Positions 17,602-27,592 of a DNA stretch of 64,000 nucleotides are shown piece by piece (the stretch's first letter is position 1; every line of letters starts with the position of its first letter). The stretch comes from Pseudoalteromonas piscicida (GTDB taxonomy: Bacteria > Pseudomonadota > Gammaproteobacteria > Enterobacterales > Alteromonadaceae): positions 3,812,001-3,876,000 of the forward strand of contig NZ_CP021646.1 of the NCBI RefSeq assembly GCF_002208135.1, read 5' to 3'. A program made the position numbers and the translations under genes. The notes beneath the pieces were generated by a model. The model saw only the letters and a program-made list of their open reading frames with translations. It did no database searches and was not told where the DNA came from.

Positions 17602-19743
17602 ATGGTTCTTGAAGCAACACACTCAAAGTATATTGATATAGGATGTTGGCAACTTAATACCGCAACACAAACCATCAACAACAAACACGAGCGCAAAGAA
17701 CTTGAGCCTCTACTGTTTAAAACACTAATGTACTTTATTGATAACCAAGAGCGGATCATAACGCGAAAGGAACTTGCTGAACATGTTTGGCAACTTAACT
17801 TTGTTGACGACAATACAATTAACCGAGTCATTTTCGAGTTAAGGAAACAGTTGGCTTGTGATCTGCAGCCTCAACCAACGATAAAAACTCACTATCGCAA
17901 AGGCTACAGCTTTACGATACCTGAGCCTGAACCGATTGAGCTATCTAGTAAAACGTTTGACACCACAGCAAACAGCGAAGCGAGCAAGACTTACCGAGTG
18001 CGAATACTCTGTGGCACCATAATTGCGCTCGTCGCTTTGGCCACCGTGCTATATTTCGCAACAAGACAAACTTTTCAGGTGGAAATCACAACTCAAACGC
18101 AGCCATCAGCTGAAGTTTTCCAAAACCAAATACTGTCTTGGTATCGAGGTCATCATGGCAAACTATATAACTCACCGGATCAACGTTACCTAGCATATAA
18201 TTTTAAAGCTGATACTAATGAAGTTGAGGCTTTAGGAGAGGTAAGGCTCATGGATCTGACCACCCAACATGAAAGAGCACTTAGCCTACCAAGTGGCAGC
18301 AGCATTTTAGGTTGGTCAGCTGACAGTGCGTGGATTTATTACTTATACCGCTCTGAAGTTGAAGGGGAAAACCCTATCTGCGAATATCGCCGCCACCAGT
18401 TATCTCCAAAAATAGGCGCTCATGACCAGTTACTATTTAGCTGTGCTGGCGGCCTAATTAACGCACTGTTTGATTTTGGAAAAGACCGCCTGATATATAG
18501 CCGTCGAGGCTATTTAGACATACCAAACCTAGGCGCTATTTATAGTTATGATCTGAAAAAACAACAAGAAACTAGAGTCACAACACCAAGTAATCATGGT
18601 TTTGGTGATCAGCTATTAGCAATTATCCCTGAGTCACACCAGCTGATTTTTACTCGTAATATCGGTGATAAAGTTGAGCTACTGGTGACCACTTCAACAG
18701 GCCAAAAGACCCTAAAATTGGCAGAGTTCCCGCATTTGCTATGGGCTGCGAACTGGAATGCCAAGCAAAAAAGTGTGCTGTGGTTTGATCACAACACCAA
18801 TGAGATCAAACGCTATTCCATGCAAAGTTTAATGGAACTGCCCGCCGTAAAAGTTGCGGTCGAACCCACCTCGTACATTTTGCCAATGTCAGAAAACCAA
18901 TTGCTCATGACGACCTACGGCTACGACCATGACAGCTATGTCATCGATCTTAATACGGGTAAATCAACTCTCTTTGCCAAACCAAATATTTACGAAGTGA
19001 TCATGGCTTACCTTGGAGATAATGAATTCGCCTACAATGATTCTATTTTCAAAACTGTAGAATCTTACGGGGTCATGCATATCGACTCAAGCCATCGATA
19101 TTCACCCATAGCTGCATTAAGTTTGGGCTATTACATCATTGACTCCGATCCAAGCAATCAGCAAATACTCGTCAAACATGTCGCCAACAAACAAGCTGAA
19201 GTGAGAGATTGGAAGTCTCTTGATGTGTTATTAACTCTGCCCGATAACGAACAGAATGGTGGTACTCGGCTTGGCGGAAATAAGGTTGCTCAACTGCGGG
19301 CCCACGAGGTAACAGATGACAAAATCATTGAACTCGTTTTTCTGAATAACAAAAATAGCAAGACCATAACGGTTGACGATATCGTGAGCATTGATTGGTA
19401 CGACGACCATCACCTAGTAACCTTATCAAGTAACAGGGATATTTCGCTACTGAATATAGAAACCACTCAGGTGACTCCTTTGATAACTGGAGCCGAACTT
19501 GCAAAACGCATCAATGACGTAAAAATAAGACCGATGATTACAGCAGCGAATGGTGCGGTCTACCTCTATAATCGGCAATATGTATATCAGCTCGATGCGA
19601 ACCGACAAATAACTACCATCTTAGATATCAATGCCAGTGTAAACGCCGAATCTAGCATTTACTACCTTGATGCTCATGGTGACAAATTACTGATTTCTTA
19701 CCTCACGAGATATCACAATGAGATAAAGCTATATCGGCGTTAA
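17602..19743 (+). CDS. CadC-type membrane-bound transcription regulator
   Basis: This 713-residue protein has an N-terminal OmpR/PhoB-type winged helix (about residues 10-110, with ELAEHVWQ, TINRVIFELRKQL and HYRKGYSF), one membrane helix at about 135-155, and a C-terminal periplasmic region of about 550 residues that reads like a beta-propeller sensor. Such ToxR/CadC-like regulators transmit a periplasmic signal directly to DNA without phosphorylation. CadC itself has a shorter, different sensor domain, so the ligand cannot be guessed. The ATG lacks a clear ribosome site. The gene faces an M16 peptidase and S9 peptidase; regulation of these is possible but unproven. Confidence 0.82.
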   Translation: MVLEATHSKYIDIGCWQLNTATQTINNKHERKELEPLLFKTLMYFIDNQERIITRKELAEHVWQLNFVDDNTINRVIFELRKQLACDLQPQPTIKTHYRKGYSFTIPEPEPIELSSKTFDTTANSEASKTYRVRILCGTIIALVALATVLYFATRQTFQVEITTQTQPSAEVFQNQILSWYRGHHGKLYNSPDQRYLAYNFKADTNEVEALGEVRLMDLTTQHERALSLPSGSSILGWSADSAWIYYLYRSEVEGENPICEYRRHQLSPKIGAHDQLLFSCAGGLINALFDFGKDRLIYSRRGYLDIPNLGAIYSYDLKKQQETRVTTPSNHGFGDQLLAIIPESHQLIFTRNIGDKVELLVTTSTGQKTLKLAEFPHLLWAANWNAKQKSVLWFDHNTNEIKRYSMQSLMELPAVKVAVEPTSYILPMSENQLLMTTYGYDHDSYVIDLNTGKSTLFAKPNIYEVIMAYLGDNEFAYNDSIFKTVESYGVMHIDSSHRYSPIAALSLGYYIIDSDPSNQQILVKHVANKQAEVRDWKSLDVLLTLPDNEQNGGTRLGGNKVAQLRAHEVTDDKIIELVFLNNKNSKTITVDDIVSIDWYDDHHLVTLSSNRDISLLNIETTQVTPLITGAELAKRINDVKIRPMITAANGAVYLYNRQYVYQLDANRQITTILDINASVNAESSIYYLDAHGDKLLISYLTRYHNEIKLYRR

Positions 19744-19813
19744 ATAAACAAAGCGCACATACTCCTTTTTACTTAAGTAGTTGAATTACTTAATCACAAT
19801 TCAACGCAATAAA

Positions 19814-19843
19814 ATGGCGAGCTCAATAAGCTCGCCATGGTTG
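19814..19843. terminator. Terminator between the CadC-type gene and the M16 peptidase
   Basis: A perfect 10-bp stem (ATGGCGAGCT with AGCTCGCCAT, 5-base loop) lies between the convergent genes. The T-richer side faces the minus-strand gene. Confidence 0.65.
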
Positions 19844-19865
19844 GGATCAATTATATTACGCTGCT

Positions 19866-22715
19866 CTACTGAATAGTCAGCTGTTTTACAGTGAAGCCTT
19901 TGCCCTCAAGTTGCTTGCTTAGCGTGTTCGTATCACCAACAACAACATAGGTCATCTCGGCTGGAGTAAAGTACTTGCTTGCCAGCTGATTAAGCTCCTT
20001 TTTTCCAACTGTTTCAATTGTTTTAGCTCGGACATCAACAATACCAGCATCAACATTATGAGCATGCATCATCGCAAAGAAGTTTAATTTTGCCGCTGGC
20101 GTTTCGTATTTCAGTGCATCTCTTTGTGCGATTGAATTTCTTGTGAATTGAATTTCTTCATCAGTTAAACCGTGTTCGTTAATCTTGCTAAGCTCTTGTT
20201 GGATTTCTTTCAGCGCATCAGCAACGTTCGCTGCATTGATGCCAGAAGAGATAACAAACTGACCTGCGTCACCATACCCAGAGAAGTGTCCTCCGATACC
20301 ATATGTATATCCTTTGTTTTCACGCAAGTTCTGATTCACGCGACTGTTAAAGCTACCGGAGAAGGCAAAGTTCATTATTTGACTTTTAAAGTGCTCCGCC
20401 GTTAAATCTTCTGCAACAGCATGACGTGCAACACGGATCTGGACCTGAGGTGCATTCTCTTTATGCACCAAGTACACGATATTACCGTCGAGGGCAGCAA
20501 ACTTAGGTGCTGCCATGGCCAGCTCTCCTTTTCCTTGCCACTGTGATAACGCAACAGTTAATGTAGACATCAATTTCGGCTCTGCTACATCAGATACGAT
20601 TGATAATTTACTACCTTGTGGACGAATTTGTTGTGCGTAGAAAGATTTAACGTCTGCAAGTTCAATAGCCGCGAGCTCTGCTTGAGACGGTAACCAAGGT
20701 TTACTGTAGTTTCCTTCTTGGTACATCACCTGAGATAATGCGCTATCTGCCAAAAATTTTGCGCTATCGCGTTCAGATTTACTATATTCTGAAACCATGC
20801 TTTTAACTCGCGCGAAGTCTGACTCCGAAAACTTTGGTTGTAACAACTTTTCTGACAAGATATCTAGTGTCGCGGTTAAGTTCTTACTTAATGTGGATAG
20901 CTTAATCTCAATATATTCAGACTTCGCTTCGAATGTGATTTCAGCACCTAATTTTGCCAATTGCTGTGCCAGCTCTGACGGCGTATGTTCTGTTGTCGCT
21001 TGCCCCAACATCTCCACCGTTAACAGTGCAACCCCAGCTTTGTTCTCAGGGTCATATAAACGACCAGCGGGGATCTGTAGTAGTAATGTTGTGGTTGGCG
21101 TTTCGGTATCAAATGCGCCTAATACGTCTATGCCATTTTCAGTTTTAGCTTGCCATAAATCTGGCAATGTAATTGGCTTTGCGACACCAGCCTGCGGTTT
21201 AATACTGCGGTCAAAACTATCAGTAATCGAGGGAAGTTGTACCTCGCCCGGTACTTCTTCAAATGCTTTAGGCTCATAGAACTTCGGCGTATAGTTGTCT
21301 TGCTGCACGATAAGTTCTGGTTTTCCTTTTGGTACAATACTCAATACAACATTCGCTTTATTATCGATATACTGCTCAAAAATACGTTTTATATCTTTAA
21401 CTTTCAGTGCCTTAATACTTGCAAGTTGTTGCGTCAGGAAGTCTGGATTGTCATGGAAAGTCTCAAATTTAGCCAGCATAGAAACTTTACCCTCCACGCT
21501 CTGCAGCGCTCTCACAATCTCTGCTTCTCTTTTAGTAATAAAAAGATCAACATCTTCTTGAGTCAGTTTATTTTGAATATAGTCTGCAACTAGCTCGTCA
21601 ATACGCTTATCCAAGCGAGCCAACGTCTCCCCCCCTACCGGATGAGGAAGTGCGCCAAAGGCCATTTGACAAGATAATTCAAAGCATTGATGCCATGCAA
21701 ATGCAGCGACAGCTTTTTGCGTATCAACCAATTCACGATACAGCACTGAACTTTCACCTTGCCCAGCAAAATAACCAATCGCATCTAATGCAGCTTCGTC
21801 TTTATGTCCCATATAAACCGTTGGATATACTTTTCTAAGCATCGGCAGCGATACATTATCTTCATACGAGACATAACGAGACTCAGCTAATGTACCAGGT
21901 TGCTTTGCCGCATCCGAAACAGCTTCCCCTTTTGGAATAGAGCCAAAGTACTTCTGTACTAGTGGCAAAACTTCATCTGGAGTTACAGCACCACCAATTG
22001 TCAACGTCGCATTATTTGGTCCATACCAACGTTTAAAAAAGGCTTTTAAATCATTTGAATTCGCACGATTTAAATCAGACATATAGCCAATCGGCATCCA
22101 TGAATAGGGGTGACCATATTCATATAAAGCCTGATGCAGCTTTTCAAAAGCCTGTCCATAAGGGACATTGTCATATCGCATCATGCGCTCATTTTTTACC
22201 GCGGCGCGTTGTATCTCAAACTTTTCTTGAGTAATGCCTTGAGCAAAGAATCCCATACGGTCCGCTTCTAACCAAAGCATCTTCTCTAATTGATTCACCG
22301 GCACTGTTTGGAAGTAGTTTGTTCTGTCTGTACTGGTCGTTGCATTTAACTTACCACCCGCTTCCGTCACTATTTTAAAGTGCTCTTCGTCAGCTACATG
22401 CTTTGAGCCTTGGAACATCATATGTTCAAATAAATGTGCAAATCCTGATTTACCTATTTCTTCACGAGCAGAGCCAACATGATAAGTTACATCTACATGA
22501 ACTAATGGGTCTGAATGATCTTCATGAAGAATAACCGTCAAACCGTTATCGAGTTCGAACTTTTGATAAGCGATCCCAATATCACCGTTCTCAATGTTTT
22601 TTTGTTCCACTAGCGCAGCACCGGCATACTTTGACGCATCGGAAGATTGAAATTGACTACAGCCGTTCAGTGTTGCGGCCATCATAACTGCGATTGCAAC
22701 TTTATTTAAAAGCAT
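19866..22715 (-). CDS. M16 family zinc peptidase, lipoprotein
   Basis: This 949-residue protein contains two M16 halves, as in pitrilysin-like or paired PqqL-type enzymes. The N-terminal half has the inverted zinc motif HLFEH (residues 94-98) in SGFAHLFEHMM and the downstream third-ligand region around VKNERMMRYDN. The C-terminal half lacks a zinc motif, as usual. The signal ends in LNGC, so the enzyme is probably a lipoprotein anchored in the periplasm at Cys19. It should degrade peptides in the periplasm. AAGGA precedes the start. It is followed further downstream on the same strand by nothing related; the CadC-like gene converges on it. Confidence 0.9.
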   Translation of the reverse strand: MLLNKVAIAVMMAATLNGCSQFQSSDASKYAGAALVEQKNIENGDIGIAYQKFELDNGLTVILHEDHSDPLVHVDVTYHVGSAREEIGKSGFAHLFEHMMFQGSKHVADEEHFKIVTEAGGKLNATTSTDRTNYFQTVPVNQLEKMLWLEADRMGFFAQGITQEKFEIQRAAVKNERMMRYDNVPYGQAFEKLHQALYEYGHPYSWMPIGYMSDLNRANSNDLKAFFKRWYGPNNATLTIGGAVTPDEVLPLVQKYFGSIPKGEAVSDAAKQPGTLAESRYVSYEDNVSLPMLRKVYPTVYMGHKDEAALDAIGYFAGQGESSVLYRELVDTQKAVAAFAWHQCFELSCQMAFGALPHPVGGETLARLDKRIDELVADYIQNKLTQEDVDLFITKREAEIVRALQSVEGKVSMLAKFETFHDNPDFLTQQLASIKALKVKDIKRIFEQYIDNKANVVLSIVPKGKPELIVQQDNYTPKFYEPKAFEEVPGEVQLPSITDSFDRSIKPQAGVAKPITLPDLWQAKTENGIDVLGAFDTETPTTTLLLQIPAGRLYDPENKAGVALLTVEMLGQATTEHTPSELAQQLAKLGAEITFEAKSEYIEIKLSTLSKNLTATLDILSEKLLQPKFSESDFARVKSMVSEYSKSERDSAKFLADSALSQVMYQEGNYSKPWLPSQAELAAIELADVKSFYAQQIRPQGSKLSIVSDVAEPKLMSTLTVALSQWQGKGELAMAAPKFAALDGNIVYLVHKENAPQVQIRVARHAVAEDLTAEHFKSQIMNFAFSGSFNSRVNQNLRENKGYTYGIGGHFSGYGDAGQFVISSGINAANVADALKEIQQELSKINEHGLTDEEIQFTRNSIAQRDALKYETPAAKLNFFAMMHAHNVDAGIVDVRAKTIETVGKKELNQLASKYFTPAEMTYVVVGDTNTLSKQLEGKGFTVKQLTIQ

Positions 22716-23100
22716 AAAAAATCCTTACGTTTATTTTATAATTTGGCGTTTATCTCGTATGGAACGCAGCTCAAAACGTTCAGCGCTCCTCGTTGTTGAC
22801 GACAAGATTACGAGCCAAAAAAATTTAAGTCGCTTATTGAGTTATCATGAATTTATTTATTTTTATTAGCTTTTAAATCAGCGAGTTACAAATCTAATGA
22901 AATTATTTTTTCGTCATTGAAACAACAAGTAGTGAATGCTAGGTAGCGATAACAATGTTGGTGTGGCGTTTTATATGATTGACCTAGACGATACGAGTCA
23001 ATTACCTGAGCTTTAGATAAAAACTTAACGGCTGCAGGGCTCGGTAGTCGACTTGCTCAGCTCAAGTCAGGAAGTATTGAAGGTGTTTGTTGTGAGGTAA
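22716..23100. other. Intergenic region with a small ORF remnant
   Basis: This stretch is AT-rich and carries the M16 gene promoter on its left (divergent, minus strand). On the right it holds a short coding-like plus-strand stretch at 22936-23105. I see no RNA gene or repeat. Confidence 0.5.
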
Positions 23101-23105
23101 AATAG
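22936..23105 (+). pseudogene. Possible small gene with a single-base frameshift
   Basis: From ATG 22936 a frame gives MLGSDNNVGVAFYMIDLDDT and stops at about 23014. If one base is added near 23010, translation continues as LDKNLTAAGLGSRLAQLKSG to a TAG at 23103-23105, just at a terminator-like stem. The residue composition on both sides is protein-like, so a 56-residue product or a gene remnant is plausible. No family recognised and no ribosome site seen; this could be chance. Confidence 0.25.
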
Positions 23106-23130
23106 CCAGCATCAATTACTGGCTATTGTT
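23099..23130. terminator. Stem-loop downstream of the S9 peptidase
   Basis: AATAGCCAG at 23101-23109 pairs with CTGGCTATT at 23119-23127. It follows the minus-strand peptidase stop (23142) and could act in both directions. The T-runs are modest. Confidence 0.5.
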
Positions 23131-23141
23131 GTATTTAAAAA

Positions 23142-25085
23142 CTATAACTGCAGAGGTTTTTCTAGGAATGCGAGCACTTGCTTAAAGTATTTAAGACGAT
23201 GTTCCGGTTTATAGAAACCATGCCCTTCATCTTCAAGTAAGTAATACTGATAAGGCTTATCAGCCTTTTTCAGTGCATCAATTAAAGATTCCGCTTGTTC
23301 AATTGGCGCTCTTTGGTCCTCACCACCATGTACGATAAGGACTGGAACCTTAAGCTTATCGACATTATAGCTTGGAGAAAATACTTTTAACTGCTTTTCA
23401 TCGGTGCCAAGTACACGTTCTAAATATACGACCCCTGAACTACGCTGAGCAATATCACCTTCTTCAAACATCAGTGGTAAATCGTATACACCAACAACAC
23501 CAACTGCGCATTGGAATAAGTCGGGTTCTAATATTGCGCTTTGCAATGCCGAATAACCACCGAAGCTCGCTCCCATAATACAAATCCGATTTTTATCAGC
23601 GATACCTTTAGAGATTAAGTCACGGGTTCCATCAATGATGTCATATTGAATTTCTTTGCCCCACTTTCTATAGCCAAGTACTTCAAATACATCTCCATAA
23701 CCACCGGATCCTCTAAAGTTAACTTGTAACACAGCCATTCCTCTGCTCGCAAGCATTTGTACTTCAGGGTCAAACTGCCAATAATCTCTTAGCCCATGAG
23801 GTCCACCATGAGGCATAACAATCAGTGGAAGGTTTTTCTTTTCTGCGTTTATTGGTGTTGTTAGATATCCATGAATAGTGAGTCCATCACGGCTTGTGAA
23901 TTTAACCGGCTCGACTGTAGACATTTGATTTGGTTTAATCCAGCCTCTTGCAGAGGCAAGATATTTCATCTTGTTGGCTTTACTATCATAAAGGTAATAA
24001 TCCCCAGGATTGGTATCGCTGCTTGCGAATACAATCACTTGTCCACCATCTCTCGTACTACTTACAATACGTATTTGATTTCCAGGGATCGAGGCTATCA
24101 GAGACTTTAGACGTTGACTCCAATCAGCACTTTCATCAATAAATGCATAGGTAGGATATCCGGGGTCTAGTTCAATAGCGAAAGGGGATTTATCAATCGG
24201 ATCTATCCATACTTTTGTTGGATCAACCACTTTATCTTGAAAAACATGAGTGAGTTTTTTGCTTGCTAAGCCTAATTTATAGAAAGCCATGGGCTCACCA
24301 GCCGTTGATGCTGAAAGATAAACTGACGTTCCAGTTTTATCGAATCCATGCATCCAGAAATCATCTAAGTTGTTTTCTAATGTGAGCTCTGCCCATTTTG
24401 AGTCTGCTTCTTCACGGATGAAAACTAATGAATTGCCATCATCATCCTCAGACACAACGGCGCGAACCTCTCCTTGGTGATCGGTCAAAAAGCGCCCCAT
24501 TTTTCTTGGAGAATTTGTCACTTTGCGCCTGACACCAGTATGAACGTTGACCTCGTAAACTCGTGTGGTAGGCTCTTTCGAGCCTGTCCAAGGATAGGTC
24601 ACAATCAACATCTTGTCTTCGTCATTGACCAAAGGGTCAAGAATGTAAGATGTGCCATACAGCGGGGTAGCTTTGCGCAAACGAGACCCCGTTTGTCCCT
24701 CACCTTGGTAACCCACTAAATACTTACCACGGCTTCCATCTACATTTACGCCGAATAACTCACCATGAAACTCAGGGTGATCTTTCCAGCCTCTTATATA
24801 TTCCTTTTCTAATACTACACGGTCATCATTCACCCATTCATAGCGGCCAATTTGAGCATTGTCATTGAATCGCACGGCATGAATGAGTTTGAATTTATCA
24901 AGTTGTAAAAAACCTAATGTGTTTTTACCTTCCCTTTTTGTGATAAAGCTAAGATATTCTCCGTTAGGTGATATCTTTACATCGGAAAACTCACTACCTT
25001 TACTAAACGACTCTAGCGGTATTTCCTGTTTAGCGAATGCCTTAGCAGCTAAGGGCAACAACATCAAAGCAATAAACTTCTTCAT
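23142..25085 (-). CDS. S9 family (prolyl oligopeptidase-like) exported peptidase
   Basis: This 647-residue protein has a signal peptide (cleavage near AKAFA, residue 18), an N-terminal beta-propeller with scattered SPNGEYL-type repeats (about 20-370) and a C-terminal alpha/beta hydrolase. The triad is visible as Ser507 in MGASFGGYSA, Asp590 in HGGEDQRAP and His622 in DEGHGFY. FRGSGGYGD, preceding the nucleophile, is typical of S9C acylaminoacyl-peptidase/dipeptidyl-peptidase-like enzymes. It probably cleaves short peptides in the periplasm. Transcribed alone, upstream of mtnA's end on the same strand. Confidence 0.88.
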   Translation of the reverse strand: MKKFIALMLLPLAAKAFAKQEIPLESFSKGSEFSDVKISPNGEYLSFITKREGKNTLGFLQLDKFKLIHAVRFNDNAQIGRYEWVNDDRVVLEKEYIRGWKDHPEFHGELFGVNVDGSRGKYLVGYQGEGQTGSRLRKATPLYGTSYILDPLVNDEDKMLIVTYPWTGSKEPTTRVYEVNVHTGVRRKVTNSPRKMGRFLTDHQGEVRAVVSEDDDGNSLVFIREEADSKWAELTLENNLDDFWMHGFDKTGTSVYLSASTAGEPMAFYKLGLASKKLTHVFQDKVVDPTKVWIDPIDKSPFAIELDPGYPTYAFIDESADWSQRLKSLIASIPGNQIRIVSSTRDGGQVIVFASSDTNPGDYYLYDSKANKMKYLASARGWIKPNQMSTVEPVKFTSRDGLTIHGYLTTPINAEKKNLPLIVMPHGGPHGLRDYWQFDPEVQMLASRGMAVLQVNFRGSGGYGDVFEVLGYRKWGKEIQYDIIDGTRDLISKGIADKNRICIMGASFGGYSALQSAILEPDLFQCAVGVVGVYDLPLMFEEGDIAQRSSGVVYLERVLGTDEKQLKVFSPSYNVDKLKVPVLIVHGGEDQRAPIEQAESLIDALKKADKPYQYYLLEDEGHGFYKPEHRLKYFKQVLAFLEKPLQL

Positions 25086-25178
25086 CCTGTTTTACTTTCT
25101 CCATTTATATCGAAGCACAAAATGGGTACATTTTAACAAGATTTTGAATGTACTAGAAGTTAAAGTAATTACAAATTT

Positions 25179-26201
25179 TTAACTTTGTGAAAATACACCT
25201 TGGGCAACCTCATCACCCGTAAACAACCCCGTATCCAACACCCATCCGGTGATCAAACTCGCTGGTGTAACATCGAATGCTGGGTTGTATACCTCAGCAT
25301 TGTTGGGTGCCCATTGGCAATCACCAAAACTACCACTGACACCTGTTACTTCGCTTTTGGCGCGTTGTTCAATTGGAATGGCTGCGCCGTTTGGACAGCT
25401 GCTATCTAAAGTTGTGATTGGGGCGACCACATAAAAAGGAATATTATGGAAATGAGCTAACACCGCTAGATTATAAGTGCCGACTTTATTAGCAAAATCA
25501 CCGTTTGCCGCAATCCTATCTGCCCCCACAAAGATTTTATCAACTTTACCCGCCGCCATTAAACTCGCAGCCATATTGTCACAAATTAGCGTGTAAGGGA
25601 TTTGCCATGCATCTAGTTCAAACGCGGTAAGCCTACCACCTTGCAACAGCGGTCTAGTCTCATCAACCCAAACATGAATGTCACCATGTTGTTTTGCAGC
25701 ATGATGAATTACGCCAAGTGCGGTGCCTACACCTGCCGTTGCCAGCGCGCCAGTATTACAGTGGGTAAGAATATTGTCTCCCGCATTCACAAGCTCCGCA
25801 CCTATGTTTGCCATACGGTCGCATAACGCAGTGTCTTCTTCAAATAACTGTTCAGCGGTTGTGATCACTTGTTGTTGCCAATCATTCGCTTGTAACGCTT
25901 CACGCAATCTTGCCATGCAGTGCATTAAATTCACCGCTGTAGGGCGCGTTGCTTCAAGTTCATCTATCGAGCGGGCAATGGTGTCTTTACCTTCTCCCTG
26001 TTCGGCAAGATAACCAATTAACAAACTTGCCGCTAAACCGATAAGCGGAGCGCCGCGAACCTTAAGTGTCAGAATTAGCTCGCTCATCGTCGCAACGTCG
26101 CGGCATTCATGCCACACCTGTTGATGTGGCAGTAAGTATTGATCCAATACCTGTACCACGCCCGATTCAAATTTAAGACTACGTGCAATTAAGGTTTTCA
26201 T
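25179..26201 (-). CDS. mtnA: S-methyl-5-thioribose-1-phosphate isomerase
   Basis: This 340-residue member of the eIF2B-like family converts methylthioribose-1-phosphate to methylthioribulose-1-phosphate, the substrate of MtnB. Signature segments are VRGAPLIG, the catalytic cysteine region [19 protein letters not shown] and the aspartate region [20 protein letters not shown]. The open frame extends six codons further to a TTG, but the ATG at 26199-26201 gives the family-typical N-terminus MKTLIARSL. It is divergent from mtnK across a region with MetJ-like boxes. MtnK makes its substrate, so the pair catalyses the first two steps after methylthioribose formation. Confidence 0.94.
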   Translation of the reverse strand: MKTLIARSLKFESGVVQVLDQYLLPHQQVWHECRDVATMSELILTLKVRGAPLIGLAASLLIGYLAEQGEGKDTIARSIDELEATRPTAVNLMHCMARLREALQANDWQQQVITTAEQLFEEDTALCDRMANIGAELVNAGDNILTHCNTGALATAGVGTALGVIHHAAKQHGDIHVWVDETRPLLQGGRLTAFELDAWQIPYTLICDNMAASLMAAGKVDKIFVGADRIAANGDFANKVGTYNLAVLAHFHNIPFYVVAPITTLDSSCPNGAAIPIEQRAKSEVTGVSGSFGDCQWAPNNAEVYNPAFDVTPASLITGWVLDTGLFTGDEVAQGVFSQS

Positions 26202-26252
26202 GACATCCCGCTCTTTCAAAGTGTACTAATGATATTTTACACCAAGCCCTAA

Positions 26253-26276
26253 AGAAGTATAGACATCTAAACATTT
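26253..26276. promoter_or_regulatory. MetJ-like operator between mtnA and mtnK
   Basis: Three contiguous 8-mers, AGAAGTAT, AGACATCT and AAACATTT, match met box AGACGTCT at 6, 7 and 5 of 8 positions. The phasing and position in a divergent mtn promoter repeat what is seen at 15101-15124. Together they suggest co-regulation of the whole salvage pathway by MetJ. Confidence 0.6.
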
Positions 26277-26321
26277 AAAAATATAGAATGCTAATAGCAA
26301 ATATCCACAAGGTGCAGAAAC

Positions 26322-27524
26322 ATGTCGAGCTACATTGAATTTGATGCAGAAAAAGTCATTGATTACATTACTAATTTAGGAAGCTTCTTTGATAAAGATG
26401 CAACTTTATCTTGTTATGAGTTTGGTGATGGCAATCTTAATTTGGTTTTCCGCGTGCAAGATACGCAAAAAAATAGCATCATCGTCAAACAAGCTTTGCC
26501 GTACGCCCGATGTGTGGGTGAGAGCTGGCCGCTTACGTTAGACAGAGCCAGAATTGAAGCTAGTGTGTTACAGCGCCATGGTGAAATCTGCCCAGATACC
26601 ACAGCAAAAGTGCTGCATCATAATGCGGAGTTAGCACTAACCGTGTTGGAAGATCTTGGTCATCTACACATTTTGCGCGGTGAACTAAACCAAGCAAACA
26701 CCTTTGAAAAGCTCAGCAAAGACATCGCAAATTACCTAGCAAAAACCAGCTTTTACCACTCAAGTTTTTACTTAACACCGAGTGAAAAAAAATCTCTAGT
26801 CACCGAGTTTACTAATCCGGAACTTTGTTCAATCACAGAAGATCTATTCTTTGACGACCCATACCGTGATGCGGAAAGAAACAACTTTCCAGCTGCGCTG
26901 CAACCGTCTGTGGAAATGCTAAGAAAAAATAAGACGTTATTATTTGAAGTGGCGAAGCTCAAAGCCCAATTTCTCAATTCGCCAGAAACCTTACTTCACG
27001 GCGATGTCCATACAGGTAGTATTTTCGTCGACGCCGAGCACACTAAGCTAATCGATCCTGAGTTTGGCTTTTTTGGCCCAATTGGCTTTGATTTAGGCTC
27101 ATTTATCGGCAATTTATTGCTTAACTACTGCGCCCAACATGCTCGCATCAGCGCTCTGCCAAAACGTCGAAATATGCAGGTGTATTTACTCGATAGTATC
27201 GCCACCACCCTATCTAACTTCTATGTCACTTGGCTTGAACTGGCGAAAACACAAACACGCGACCTGTCGTTGCAAGCAGATGGCTACGCGGAATACTTCC
27301 TCACTAAAGTATTGCAAGACGCGGTTGGTTATTGTGGTTGTGAATTGATCCGCCGCACCATTGGCCTCGCGCATGTTGCAGACATAGATGCGATTGAAGA
27401 TGAAGACGCGCGTTTAGCGGTACAACAGCGAGCACTACACTTAGGTGAACAGCTCATCATCAATGCCAATAAATGCCAAACGACCGATGATGTGTACCAG
27501 CTTATTATTAGTTTTGTAAACTAG
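26322..27524 (+). CDS. mtnK: S-methyl-5-thioribose kinase
   Basis: This 400-residue aminoglycoside phosphotransferase-fold kinase phosphorylates 5-methylthioribose on C1 with ATP. Seen are the N-terminal ATP loop region (YEFGDGNLNLVFRV), the catalytic loop LLHGDVHTGSIFV and the metal-binding LIDPEFGFFGPIGFDLG, all characteristic of MtnK rather than of antibiotic kinases. AAGGTG precedes the ATG. Single gene followed by a strong terminator; divergent from mtnA. Confidence 0.94.
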   Translation: MSSYIEFDAEKVIDYITNLGSFFDKDATLSCYEFGDGNLNLVFRVQDTQKNSIIVKQALPYARCVGESWPLTLDRARIEASVLQRHGEICPDTTAKVLHHNAELALTVLEDLGHLHILRGELNQANTFEKLSKDIANYLAKTSFYHSSFYLTPSEKKSLVTEFTNPELCSITEDLFFDDPYRDAERNNFPAALQPSVEMLRKNKTLLFEVAKLKAQFLNSPETLLHGDVHTGSIFVDAEHTKLIDPEFGFFGPIGFDLGSFIGNLLLNYCAQHARISALPKRRNMQVYLLDSIATTLSNFYVTWLELAKTQTRDLSLQADGYAEYFLTKVLQDAVGYCGCELIRRTIGLAHVADIDAIEDEDARLAVQQRALHLGEQLIINANKCQTTDDVYQLIISFVN

Positions 27525-27560
27525 CCTAAACTAAACTAAGCTTAGGCTAACAAAAAGATA

Positions 27561-27592
27561 AAAGCCCAAGGTCACTACTTTGGGCTTTTTAG
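27561..27592 (+). terminator. Terminator after mtnK
   Basis: AAAGCCCAA at 27561-27569 pairs with TTGGGCTTT at 27580-27588 and runs into T residues. Confidence 0.85.

Noticed and set aside
20797..21279. 160-codon plus-strand open frame inside the M16 peptidase gene
   Set aside because: Antisense shadow of a clear peptidase; no ribosome site and low-complexity composition.
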